From assembly GCA_019634415.1 (NCBI GenBank), contig JAHQVJ010000112.1:1-38983 (forward strand): DNA of 38,983 nucleotides, given 5' to 3'. Shown one piece after another: positions 16,829 to 24,229 of the stretch. Under the pieces are notes generated by a model. The model worked only from the letters and a program-made list of their open reading frames with translations. It had not been told where the DNA came from and did no database searches. Made by a program: the position numbers and the translations under genes. The DNA is from Myxococcales bacterium. Lineage in GTDB: Bacteria > Myxococcota_A > UBA796 > GCA-2862545. Each line of letters opens with the position of its first letter. Position 1 is the stretch's first letter.

Positions 16829-18844
16829 ATGGACGTTGCCGATCGCCTTCTCGACGCGGTGCTCCAGGACCCCGCTGCCGATGCCCCCCGCCTGATCCTG
16901 GCGGACTGGTACGAGGACTCCGGAGACACCGACCGCGCCACCCTGATCCGGGCCCAGGTCACCGCAGCCGCGCTACCCGCATGGCATGCCGACGTGCCGG
17001 CGCTGCGCTGGCGGGCGGAGCAACTGTTGGCCATGAACGGCAGGGCCTGGCGCGCCGCCCTGCCCTCCTTCGACGGGCTCGAGTGGGGCGACTTCGAGCG
17101 GGGCATGCCCACCACGGTGGTCGTGCGCGACATCGAGGCGCTGTTTCGCCACGCCGATGCCCTGGCGGCCTGTGCACCGGTGGACACCGTGGAGATCGTC
17201 AGCGAGCCCGTGAGCTCCGAGCCCTACGGCCTGGCCCCGATTCCCTGGGTGCGACGCGTGCGCCTGGCAGGCTCGCGCAGCGATCTGCGCAATCGCTGGG
17301 CCACCATTCACGACCAAGATCTGGCCTGGCTGGAGGTGCTGGTGCAGCACGCCGAGACCGTGGAGATGGTGCACCTGGAGGCCGAGGACGACTTCCCCGA
17401 GCGCCTGCTCCAGCGCACGCCGCTGTCGCGGGCCCGCGAGGTGCGGGTCACGGGGAATCACACGGTGGGACGCCCCTTCGCCCAGCTCATCGCGCGCACG
17501 CGGGGCCCCATCGAGCCGTGGCCGGGTCAGCCCGAGGACACCACCCCTCCCCCGGTGCACACCCTGCACCTGGGCACGGATTTCGTGGACTACGACAGCG
17601 GCTACTTCGAGGACCCCACGCTGGGCTCCGGGGGCGTGGAGATCCTGGCCGGCAGCCACCTGACGTCGGTGTCGAAGCTGAACCTGGATCTGCAGCGCCT
17701 GGGCCCCACGGGGCTGCACCAGGTGCGCCGGTCGTTCACGCAGCTCACGGAGCTGTCGGCACGCTCCGTGGGCGCCACATCCGAGTGGATGGATCCGATG
17801 CCTGCAGGCCCGCCCATGAAGGCGCTGACCCTGCGGGAGAATGCGCTGACGGACGCGGGCCTGCTGTCGCTTCTGCCAGATCCGAAGCTGGCCGAGCTGT
17901 GCACGCTGGATCTCGACACCTGCGAGCTGACCGCCGAGGGGGTGGCAGCGCTGGCGAGCAGCCCCCTGTGGTCCTCCCTCCGGGTGCTGCGCCTGGGCAA
18001 CAACACGCTGACGGGGCTGGGCGACGCCCTGGCCACGGCACCAGCCCCGCCGCACCTGCACACCCTGGACCTGCACAACGCCGATCTGTCGCCTGGCGAC
18101 CTGCGCGCGCTCGCAGACAAGCGGTGGTTCCGCTCGCTTCAGGTGCTGGATCTGTCCGACAACCCGGTGGGCACGGCCCTCGGCGGCCTGGCCGGACCGG
18201 CAGACCGCTCGTGGGTGGCGATTCGCATGCGCGGCGTCGGCATGGACCGAAGCACGCTCGTGACCCTCGCCCCTCGGCTGCGGGAGTGCGTGATGCTGGA
18301 TCTGTCGGAGAACGCCGGATCCCGACCCGAGGATCCCGAGCTGGGCATCGGCAGCATCGGGACCGTGCTGCGCCACCTGCTCGACGAGGACTGCCCACGA
18401 CTGCAGGGGCTGTGGCTCGACGACGTGGGCGCCATCCAGACGGCAGGTCTGGAGCACGCCAGCGCACCGCATCTGCACCGCCTGTCGCTGATGGCCGTGC
18501 CCCTGGACGCACACACCCTGCAGGCACTGCTCGAGCTGCCCATGCTGGCCGGGGTGACAGACCTCGATCTGAGGAGCTGCTCGCTGACGGACGAGGCCCT
18601 GCAGCCGCTGTGTCGGTGGCCTGGGCTGGCGCAGCTGGACACCCTGCTGCTGTCGAGCAACGACGATGTGAGCCCGGCAGGGCTGCTCCAACTGGCCAAC
18701 GCCCTTCCATTCCCGCCGAGGCTGTTCCGGGGACCTGGACGGCCCTGGGGTATGGACCAGGAGCTGCGTGACAGGGCCGACGAGCGCCTCGGGCCACACT
18801 GGTTCCACCGTGTGGAGGAGAGGCCACACCCATGGATGCCCTGA
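16829..18844 (+). CDS. TIGR02996 domain plus leucine-rich-repeat protein
   Basis: This 671-residue protein begins with the TIGR02996 repeat-companion domain (residues ~5-45; LLDAVLQDPAADAPRLILAD followed by WYEDSGD), a domain abundant in Myxococcota and Planctomycetes at the head of repeat proteins. The rest contains many leucine-rich repeats, for example LRVLRLGNNTLTGLGDAL, LHTLDLHNADLSPGDLRAL and LQVLDLSDNPVG. It has no signal peptide and should be cytoplasmic, probably scaffolding protein-protein contacts. The partner is unknown. ATG 16829 follows a CAGAGGA site, and the stop overlaps the next start by 13 bp, so the two genes are probably translated together. Confidence 0.9.
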   Translation: MDVADRLLDAVLQDPAADAPRLILADWYEDSGDTDRATLIRAQVTAAALPAWHADVPALRWRAEQLLAMNGRAWRAALPSFDGLEWGDFERGMPTTVVVRDIEALFRHADALAACAPVDTVEIVSEPVSSEPYGLAPIPWVRRVRLAGSRSDLRNRWATIHDQDLAWLEVLVQHAETVEMVHLEAEDDFPERLLQRTPLSRAREVRVTGNHTVGRPFAQLIARTRGPIEPWPGQPEDTTPPPVHTLHLGTDFVDYDSGYFEDPTLGSGGVEILAGSHLTSVSKLNLDLQRLGPTGLHQVRRSFTQLTELSARSVGATSEWMDPMPAGPPMKALTLRENALTDAGLLSLLPDPKLAELCTLDLDTCELTAEGVAALASSPLWSSLRVLRLGNNTLTGLGDALATAPAPPHLHTLDLHNADLSPGDLRALADKRWFRSLQVLDLSDNPVGTALGGLAGPADRSWVAIRMRGVGMDRSTLVTLAPRLRECVMLDLSENAGSRPEDPELGIGSIGTVLRHLLDEDCPRLQGLWLDDVGAIQTAGLEHASAPHLHRLSLMAVPLDAHTLQALLELPMLAGVTDLDLRSCSLTDEALQPLCRWPGLAQLDTLLLSSNDDVSPAGLLQLANALPFPPRLFRGPGRPWGMDQELRDRADERLGPHWFHRVEERPHPWMP

Positions 18845-19515
18845 CGGATCTGGCGGCTCGGCGCGAGGCAGTGGACCTGCCTCCCCTCGCCCAGCTGTGC
18901 GGACGCTTCCACAGCCACGTCACCGTGCGCATGCCCACCAACGCGCCCGAGGTCCTCGAGGCGCTGCACCGCGTGGCGCGCACCGAGCACGCCAAGGTCA
19001 CGGTGATCGAGCTCGCCGATCTCGCGGATCGGGTGGAGCGCGACGTGATGCTCACGCGCTACCACGTAGACGCCGATCCGGGCGCACTGGGCCGGATCAG
19101 CGACTCCCTGGCCGCGACCTGCCGGGCCGTTCAGGCAGCAGACCTCACGGTGATCCGGGTGAAGGTGGAGCACGAGTCACAGCCCTCGCTTCCGCGCTAC
19201 GATGCCGAGCGCTACCACGAGGTGCACATCAAGCTGCAGATCCCCGCGGAGCGCTACGAGGCGGACTACGCCTGGCTGCGCGAGCAAGGGGCGGTGCACG
19301 GCTGGCGACCGAGTCGCAACCCGCGCGAGCGACGAGCCGACCACGTGATGCAGTTCGTGACCCTGCGCTGCTACGACGGCGACCGGGCCGCGGCGGACGC
19401 GCGGGTCGCCGAGGTGGAGCAGGCGCTGTCGCACCGAGGTCTGCAGATCCGTGAGATCAAGCGCGAGACCACGGTGCTCGACACGCGCCGCGAGCACGAC
19501 CGGTGGTGGGCGTAG
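18832..19515 (+). CDS. hypothetical protein with tandem internal duplication
   Basis: I do not recognise this 227-residue family. Its two halves look related. Residues ~25-115 start with GRFHSHVTVRMP and end LTVIRVKVE; residues ~123-215 start with ERYHEVHIKLQIP and end LQIREIKRE. In between both have a strand-helix pattern (VMLTRYHVDADPGAL versus VMQFVTLRCYDGDRA). Each repeat thus carries an xHxHxxxxxP-like strand and a helix, suggesting a duplicated ferredoxin-like alpha/beta unit. The start overlaps the LRR gene by 13 bp, indicating a shared operon and possibly a shared function. It converges on ileS, with 6 bp between the stop codons. Confidence 0.7.
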   Translation: MDALTDLAARREAVDLPPLAQLCGRFHSHVTVRMPTNAPEVLEALHRVARTEHAKVTVIELADLADRVERDVMLTRYHVDADPGALGRISDSLAATCRAVQAADLTVIRVKVEHESQPSLPRYDAERYHEVHIKLQIPAERYEADYAWLREQGAVHGWRPSRNPRERRADHVMQFVTLRCYDGDRAAADARVAEVEQALSHRGLQIREIKRETTVLDTRREHDRWWA

Positions 19516-19521
19516 CCCACC

Positions 19522-22266
19522 TCAGCTCGAGCGGATCACGGCGGCGTCCCGGTCCGACAGCCAGGCCCCCGAGGCCCGCTGCCGCACGTCCGCCGTGCGA
19601 CGCCGAGAGCGCTCGCAGCGAGGCTGATCCCGCAGATCCACCACCTGTAGCGTGGCCGCTGGGTCCACGAGCCCCACGCGGCTCACGCCGCACCAGTCCG
19701 CCAGGTCCACGAGCTCCAGCGCCGCGAGGGTGCCGTCGTCGGGCACCCGCAGGCCCACGTCCAACGGATCGGAGGGCCCGCCCTGTGCGCGAACCGCCTG
19801 AAGCGCCACCGCGGCCTCCCTCCGCAGCTCGCTCGCCCGCTCCCACGCAGGGTGCGCGTGCCCCGAAGGCACCTCGGGGAAGAGCGCGGCGTGCACGGTG
19901 GCGACGGGATCGTCGCTGCAGTCGTGTAGCGCGCGCCACACCTCGTCGGCGGTGTGGGGCAGCAGCGGGGCCAGCAGCCGGCTGACCCCTTCGGCCACGT
20001 GCCACAGAGCCCGCTGCGCCCGCACGCGCCGGGGGCTGTGGGCGGCGTCGCAGTACAGGCGGTCCTTGCTGGCGGCCAGGAAGCGCGCGGACAGCACGTC
20101 GGCACAGAAGGCGTGCAGCGCCCGCGCGGCCACGGCGTAGGCGTGCTCGGCATAGGCGGCGCGCACGTCGCTCACCAGCTCACCGTAGGCCGCCAGCAGC
20201 CACGCCTCGGGAGCGGTGGGCTCGGGGCTCGGAGGCGTGCGCACCACGGGGCCTGCGTCCACCACGTTGCCGACCACGAAGCGCAGCGTGCTCCGCACCT
20301 TGCGAAAGGCGCTGGCGGCTGTGGCGAACAGGCTGCCGTCCGCCTTCACGTCGGCCTCGGGCCGGCAGGTGGCCACCCACCAGCGGAGCACCTCGGCACC
20401 GCGCTTGTCCACCAGCGCGTCCACGTCGGGCGCGTTGCGCTTCGACTTGGCATACTTGCGGCCGTGCTTGTCCACCACGAAGCCGTGGGTGAGCACCTGG
20501 CGAAAGGGCGCTCGACCGGCGCGGGCCACCGAGAGCAGGAGCGAGGCTTGGAACCAGCCGCGATGCTGGTCGGAGCCCTCCACCACGAGATCCGCCACCC
20601 CGCCCCGGAGCACCGACCACCAGCTGGCCCCCGCCTCGAACCACACGTCGAGCACGTCGGGCCCAGGGCTGAAGCCGCTGGCGTCCACGTCGCTGCCGGC
20701 CAGCAGCTCGGCGGCTGACCCGCGAAACCACACGTCGGACCCACGCTGCCGCACCACCCGCGCCACCGCGCGCGCCGTGGCGGGTGTCAGCAACGTGCCG
20801 CCCTCGGCATCGTGGAAGGCGGGCAGCGGCAGCCCCCAGGGGCGCTGGCGGCTCACGCACCAGTCGGGGCGCTGGGCGAGCATGCTCTGCAGGCGCCGGC
20901 GCGAGGACGCTGGCGTGAAGCGCACCTCGTCGAGGGCGTCCAGGGCGGCCTGCCGCAAGGTAGGGCCCGCTCGGGTGGGCCGGTCCAGGGCCACGAACCA
21001 CTGCGGCGTGGCGCGGTACACCACCCGGGCGAAGCCACGGGCGTCGAGCGCCACGGCGTGGGTCAGGGACGCCGACGCAGCCAGCTCGCCGCGGTCCGTC
21101 AGCGCGCCCACCACCCAGGCGTTGGCCTCGTGGACCGACAGCCCCTGCAACGCGACGGGCGCGGGAGCACACAGCGTGCCGCGATCGTCGAGCACGCTCA
21201 CGCAGGGCAGCCCCTCGCGCAGGCCCACCTCGTGGTCTTCGGGCCCGTGCCCCGGAGCGGTGTGGACCACGCCCGTGCCTTCGTCGGCGGTGACGTGGGC
21301 GCCGGCCACCACCCGGAGGGCCGCAGGCGACGCCGACGTCGCCAGCACTGGCCGGTAGCGCAGCCCGAGCAGCGAGGCGCCCGCGACCGTGGCGACCACC
21401 GTGCAGCTGCGACCCATGGCCGCGGCCAGCGACGCCACCGCCTGCGCCGCCACGACGCGCAGCTGGGATCCGCACTGCACCAGGGCGTAGGCGTGCTCTG
21501 GGTTCACGGCCAGCGCGACGTTGGCCGGAAGCGTCCACGGCGTGGTGGTCCAAGCCGTCCACGCCACGGGGCTCGCATCGTCGCGACCGAACCGCGCGTG
21601 CACGGCCTGCGGATCCGCCGCCGCGAAGTCCACCCACACCGATGGATCGGTGCGGTCGGCGTAGACCAGCTCCGCCTCTGCCAACGCCGTGTGGTTGCCC
21701 AGCGACCAGCGCACCGGCTTGTGGGCGCGCACCACCAGATCCTGGTCCACGAGATCGGCGAACAGCTCCAGCGCGTCGGCCTCGTAGCCGGGATCCAGGG
21801 TTCGGTAGGCGCCCGGTCCCACCAGCGCCAGCATGCGCTCGAACCGGGTGCGCTGATGCTGTTGCCACCGCACCGCCCAGGACCGGCACGCCGCCCGTAG
21901 CGCCAGCGGATCGGACTCGGCCAGCTCCGGCTGATCCGCCACGACGGCGCGCTGCACGGGCAAGCCGTGACAGTCCCAGCCCAGCGTCCACGACACGCGC
22001 CGGCCCGCCATCGCCTGGCTCCGCACCGCGAAGTCCTTCAGGCATTTGTTGAAGACGTGGCCCAGGTGCACGGGGCCGTTGGCGTAGGGAGGACCGTCGT
22101 GCAGCACGAAGGTGCCGGCGCGGTCCGGGTCTCGCGTCATCTCCTCCACCAGCTCACGCCCGCGCCAGCGTTGAAGGGTGCGCGGCTCTCGGCGGCTCAG
22201 GGAGGCCCGAGCGGGCAGCACGGAGCGAGGAAGCAACAAGGTCGACGAGTACGGATCGGATGCCAT
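19522..22266 (-). CDS. ileS: isoleucyl-tRNA synthetase, divergent
   Basis: This 914-residue class Ia synthetase charges tRNA-Ile with isoleucine. The HIGH motif is HLGH (residues 67-70, in PPYANGPVHLGHV). The core has WDCHGLPVQ, the editing-domain threonine stretch TTTPWTLPAN (240-249) and HTAPGHGPEDHEVG, EGSDQHRGWFQASLL, and a GAEVLRWW segment. The KMSKS loop is altered to KYAKS (604-608). The CP1 zinc segment, usually HCWRCKTP before the ATPQWF motif, reads HAVALDARGFARVVYRATPQWF, without cysteines. The C-terminal zinc finger is reduced to RCERSRRRTADVRQRASG with only one Cys. It is probably functional but lineage-specific or a paralogue. ATG 22266 has GGAG 7 nt upstream; the leader is structured. 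Confidence 0.9.
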   Translation of the reverse strand: MASDPYSSTLLLPRSVLPARASLSRREPRTLQRWRGRELVEEMTRDPDRAGTFVLHDGPPYANGPVHLGHVFNKCLKDFAVRSQAMAGRRVSWTLGWDCHGLPVQRAVVADQPELAESDPLALRAACRSWAVRWQQHQRTRFERMLALVGPGAYRTLDPGYEADALELFADLVDQDLVVRAHKPVRWSLGNHTALAEAELVYADRTDPSVWVDFAAADPQAVHARFGRDDASPVAWTAWTTTPWTLPANVALAVNPEHAYALVQCGSQLRVVAAQAVASLAAAMGRSCTVVATVAGASLLGLRYRPVLATSASPAALRVVAGAHVTADEGTGVVHTAPGHGPEDHEVGLREGLPCVSVLDDRGTLCAPAPVALQGLSVHEANAWVVGALTDRGELAASASLTHAVALDARGFARVVYRATPQWFVALDRPTRAGPTLRQAALDALDEVRFTPASSRRRLQSMLAQRPDWCVSRQRPWGLPLPAFHDAEGGTLLTPATARAVARVVRQRGSDVWFRGSAAELLAGSDVDASGFSPGPDVLDVWFEAGASWWSVLRGGVADLVVEGSDQHRGWFQASLLLSVARAGRAPFRQVLTHGFVVDKHGRKYAKSKRNAPDVDALVDKRGAEVLRWWVATCRPEADVKADGSLFATAASAFRKVRSTLRFVVGNVVDAGPVVRTPPSPEPTAPEAWLLAAYGELVSDVRAAYAEHAYAVAARALHAFCADVLSARFLAASKDRLYCDAAHSPRRVRAQRALWHVAEGVSRLLAPLLPHTADEVWRALHDCSDDPVATVHAALFPEVPSGHAHPAWERASELRREAAVALQAVRAQGGPSDPLDVGLRVPDDGTLAALELVDLADWCGVSRVGLVDPAATLQVVDLRDQPRCERSRRRTADVRQRASGAWLSDRDAAVIRSS

Positions 22267-22272
22267 GAGAGG

Positions 22273-22391
22273 CTCCAGCGAAGGGCGCAGTGCGCGGACA
22301 ACGGTGAGGGATCGACAGCGAGACGCGGTCTGCCCCACCGAGGGCTGGAGTCCGTTCGAGATGACGACGCCGGCTCAGCCCTCAGTGGGGC
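22273..22391 (-). promoter_or_regulatory. structured ileS leader with alternative SD-sequestering pairing
   Basis: On the ileS strand, GCCCCACTGAGGGCTG (22391-22376) pairs with CAGCCCTCGGTGGGGC (22347-22332), giving a 16-bp stem with a single U-G wobble and a 28-nt loop. The base of the right arm, CTCCAGC (22350-22344), is also perfectly complementary to GCTGGAG (22279-22273), which contains the ileS Shine-Dalgarno sequence. The two pairings exclude each other, as in translational riboswitches. A third possible helix is CGGTGGGG with CCTCACCG. T-box-like text (GGTGG then ACCGCG) is present, but the bulge does not fit tRNA-Ile. This is inference from complementarity. Confidence 0.5.
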
Positions 22392-22482
22392 CGAGCAATT
22401 CGCTGGTCGTGGCGCGTGCGCATCATCGTGGTGGTCATAACGGGTCTCGCGCCGGATAGACACGTTCACGCCCAGAGGTCTC

Positions 22483-22899
22483 GTGCCCGACATCCCCTTG
22501 CGCTGCACCTGCGGAACCGTGCGCGGGCTCGCCCGCGCGGCTGGCCCCAGCACGGGCGTTCGCCTGATCTGCTACTGCGACGACTGCCAGAGCTTCGCGC
22601 ACTAACTGCAGCGCGCGCCCGAGCTGCTGGATCCCCACGGCGGAACCGACGTGTTCCAGTTCACCCCGGCGCGGATCACGTTCACCGAGGGCAGCGAGGC
22701 CCTGCGGTGCATGCGCCTCGGCCCGAAGGGTCCGCTGCGCTGGTACACCGACTGCTGCAAGACACCCGTGGCCAACACCTTCGCCCACCGCCCCTCCCCC
22801 TTCTTCGACGACGACGGGGAGCCCATCTGCGTGCCCACGGTGCTCACCCTCGACGAGCGCAGCGCCCTGCGCGCACAGGCCGAGTCCCCTCCCCGGTGA
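22483..22899 (+). pseudogene. GFA/DUF6151-like protein gene with in-frame TAA
   Basis: The frame starting at GTG 22483 (AGAGG upstream) reads MPDIPLRCTCGTVRG, then a cysteine-rich segment ICYCDDCQSFAH, and is cut by TAA at 22603-22605. Translation resumes in the same frame as LQRAPELLDPHGGTDVFQFT, WYTDCCKTPVANT and ends at 22899. The Cys pattern (CTCG, CYCDDC, DCCKTP) and length (138 codons without the stop) fit the GFA-like/DUF6151 zinc-containing family. A single change from TAC or CAC to TAA would explain the interruption. It is a pseudogene or a sequence error. It is divergent from ileS across a ~215-bp region and converges on the SnoaL-like gene. Confidence 0.75.
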
Positions 22900-22902
22900 C
22901 CC

Positions 22903-23256
22903 TCAGCGAGGCTGCAGCGATCCGAAGAACCCGAGCACGAGGGCCAGCCGACCGTCTCGCACCTCGCAGACGTCCAGCCCCTCGGGCAGGGTCGTGCCGT
23001 CGGCCAGCCGCACGTGCCACGCGAAGCGCACCCAGCCATGATGCTGGTCCACGACGCTCGTGCGCTGAACCGAGGCCCCCGGCCGGCTCGCACGCACCTC
23101 GCTCACGAAGGCCACCAGCTCGTCCACCCCCATCGTGCGGACGCGCGGATCGGTGTAGACCACGTCCGGCGTGCACAGCGGGGTGAGCTGGTCGGTTCGA
23201 CGCACCGGATCGGGCTCGTTCCAGGCAGCACAGTAGGCATCCACGAGGTCGGTCAC
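22903..23256 (-). CDS. SnoaL/NTF2-like protein
   Basis: This 117-residue protein has the NTF2/SnoaL-like cone-fold pattern. It starts with LVDAYCAAWNEPDPVRR, continues TPDVVYTDPRVRTMGVDELV, and ends with strands WVRFAWHVRLADGTTL and GLDVCEVRDGRLALVLGFF. Proteins of this fold bind or isomerise small molecules, and many are uncharacterised. GTG 23256 overlaps the stop of the upstream membrane-protein gene (GTGA), and a GGGAG lies 8 nt before it, so both genes form one operon. No catalytic residues can be assigned with confidence. Confidence 0.8.
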   Translation of the reverse strand: MTDLVDAYCAAWNEPDPVRRTDQLTPLCTPDVVYTDPRVRTMGVDELVAFVSEVRASRPGASVQRTSVVDQHHGWVRFAWHVRLADGTTLPEGLDVCEVRDGRLALVLGFFGSLQPR

Positions 23257-24116
23257 GGGCTGGCTCCCTCCGAGGCGTAGGGGTTGGCCGCAACGTGCTC
23301 GGGAGCCAGCGCCCTTCCTTCCGCTCGTCGCGGATCCCCGCGATCGTACAGCACGGCCGCGACGGCCCAGGTCGCTCCCCAGATCAGCTCCGAGACCAGG
23401 TCGGAGGACAGATGGACCGACAGGGGCAGGGCTGCGGGAGACATGACCAAGCCCACGACGACCTCCAGCACGTCCATGCCGATCACCAGCGCCACAGCCG
23501 CGGCCACGACGAACACCGCCCCGCTGGCGACGATGCTTCCCAGCAGCGCGGCCCCCCAGGCCGCGGGACGCCGCCCGATGTCTCGCACCGACTCCATGAC
23601 CCAGTGCGCGCCACGGTCCTGCCGCGCCGCCACCACAGGCAACAGCCCACACAGCGCGAGGGCCGCGAGGCCAGGCAGCAGGAACTGAGACCCCACGAGG
23701 ATGACGTGCCACCAGATCACCAGCGACGGCACGTAGTCGAGCAGAAGAGACAACGGAGCGTGGGACGGCCCGTCCGCCCACCAGAACGCAGCCGCAGCGA
23801 TCGGGATCATCCACAGGAGGTCGTTCGCCATAGGCAGCAGCAGCTCGGCCAGCGGCCCGATCGCCGAGATGTGCGGCGACAAGGCCAGCGCTACGAGGGC
23901 CAGCGGCAGACACAGCACCGCGAGCCACAGCCAGCGCCGCCCCAGCACACCCGCCCACACGGGCAAGGCGAACAACCCGCAGATCGGCGAGGCCACCCAG
24001 AGCACGTTGGACACCGTGGGCATCGTACGGATCGACGCCTCCAACAGCGCATGATCGATCCCCTCCCGCAGGACCACCGTCACGATCGTCAACCCGATGG
24101 CGATCACCCAACGCAT
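23253..24116 (-). CDS. polytopic membrane protein of unknown function
   Basis: This 287-residue protein has roughly seven to eight hydrophobic segments, among them VIAIGLTIVTVVL, WLWLAVLCLPLALVALAL, LLLPMANDLLWMIPIAAAAF, FLLPGLAALALCGLLPVV and GAVFVVAAAVALVIGMDVL. I do not recognise the family. The start ATG 24116 was chosen because GGGGGGAG precedes it; an upstream ATG at 24179 would enter the promoter of the divergent sugar dehydrogenase. The last residues are polar and probably cytoplasmic. It is the first gene of an operon with the SnoaL-like gene, and it shares its upstream region, including a TGACAGTGTCA palindrome, with the PQQ-dehydrogenase operon. Confidence 0.75.
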   Translation of the reverse strand: MRWVIAIGLTIVTVVLREGIDHALLEASIRTMPTVSNVLWVASPICGLFALPVWAGVLGRRWLWLAVLCLPLALVALALSPHISAIGPLAELLLPMANDLLWMIPIAAAAFWWADGPSHAPLSLLLDYVPSLVIWWHVILVGSQFLLPGLAALALCGLLPVVAARQDRGAHWVMESVRDIGRRPAAWGAALLGSIVASGAVFVVAAAVALVIGMDVLEVVVGLVMSPAALPLSVHLSSDLVSELIWGATWAVAAVLYDRGDPRRAEGRALAPEHVAANPYASEGASP

Positions 24117-24179
24117 GCTCCCCCCTTCCGCACCTCCACCGTACGCGATGCAGGACGGCAGCTCCTCGATCCACCACAC

Positions 24180-24208
24180 TTGACAGTGTCACACACAGAT
24201 CATACCGA
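24180..24208 (+). promoter_or_regulatory. candidate promoter with TGACAGTGTCA palindrome
   Basis: TTGACA (24180-24185) is a consensus -35 box, followed after 17 bp by a weak -10 candidate TACCGA (24203-24208). The -35 box is embedded in a perfect palindrome TGACA-G-TGTCA (24181-24191), so a repressor bound there would block the promoter. The same palindrome recurs at 25482-25492 and, imperfectly, upstream of the TetR gene. Confidence 0.5.
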
Positions 24209-24224
24209 CTCCCCCGTAGGGGAG
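24209..24224 (+). promoter_or_regulatory. hairpin containing the PQQ-dehydrogenase Shine-Dalgarno
   Basis: CTCCCC (24209-24214), loop CGTA, GGGGAG (24219-24224) forms a perfect 6-bp stem whose right arm is the ribosome-binding site for ATG 24230. It may lower or gate translation. In GC-rich DNA such short hairpins can arise by chance. Confidence 0.35.
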
Positions 24225-24229
24225 GGACG

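Noticed and set aside
20180..22045. 621-residue alternate-frame ORF within ileS
   Set aside because: The product is Arg/Gly/Ala-rich and lacks any motif; ileS in the other frame has class I synthetase signatures throughout.
22267..22338. Earlier GTG start at 22338 for ileS
   Set aside because: It would place coding sequence over the paired leader; the ATG at 22266 has a suitable ribosome-binding site and fits the family N-terminus.
22302..22340. Canonical T-box riboswitch upstream of ileS
   Set aside because: GGTGG and ACCGCG text is present, but the UGGN bulge would read UGGG, which does not match the A73 of tRNA-Ile, and no standard Stem I is evident. I report only a structured leader.
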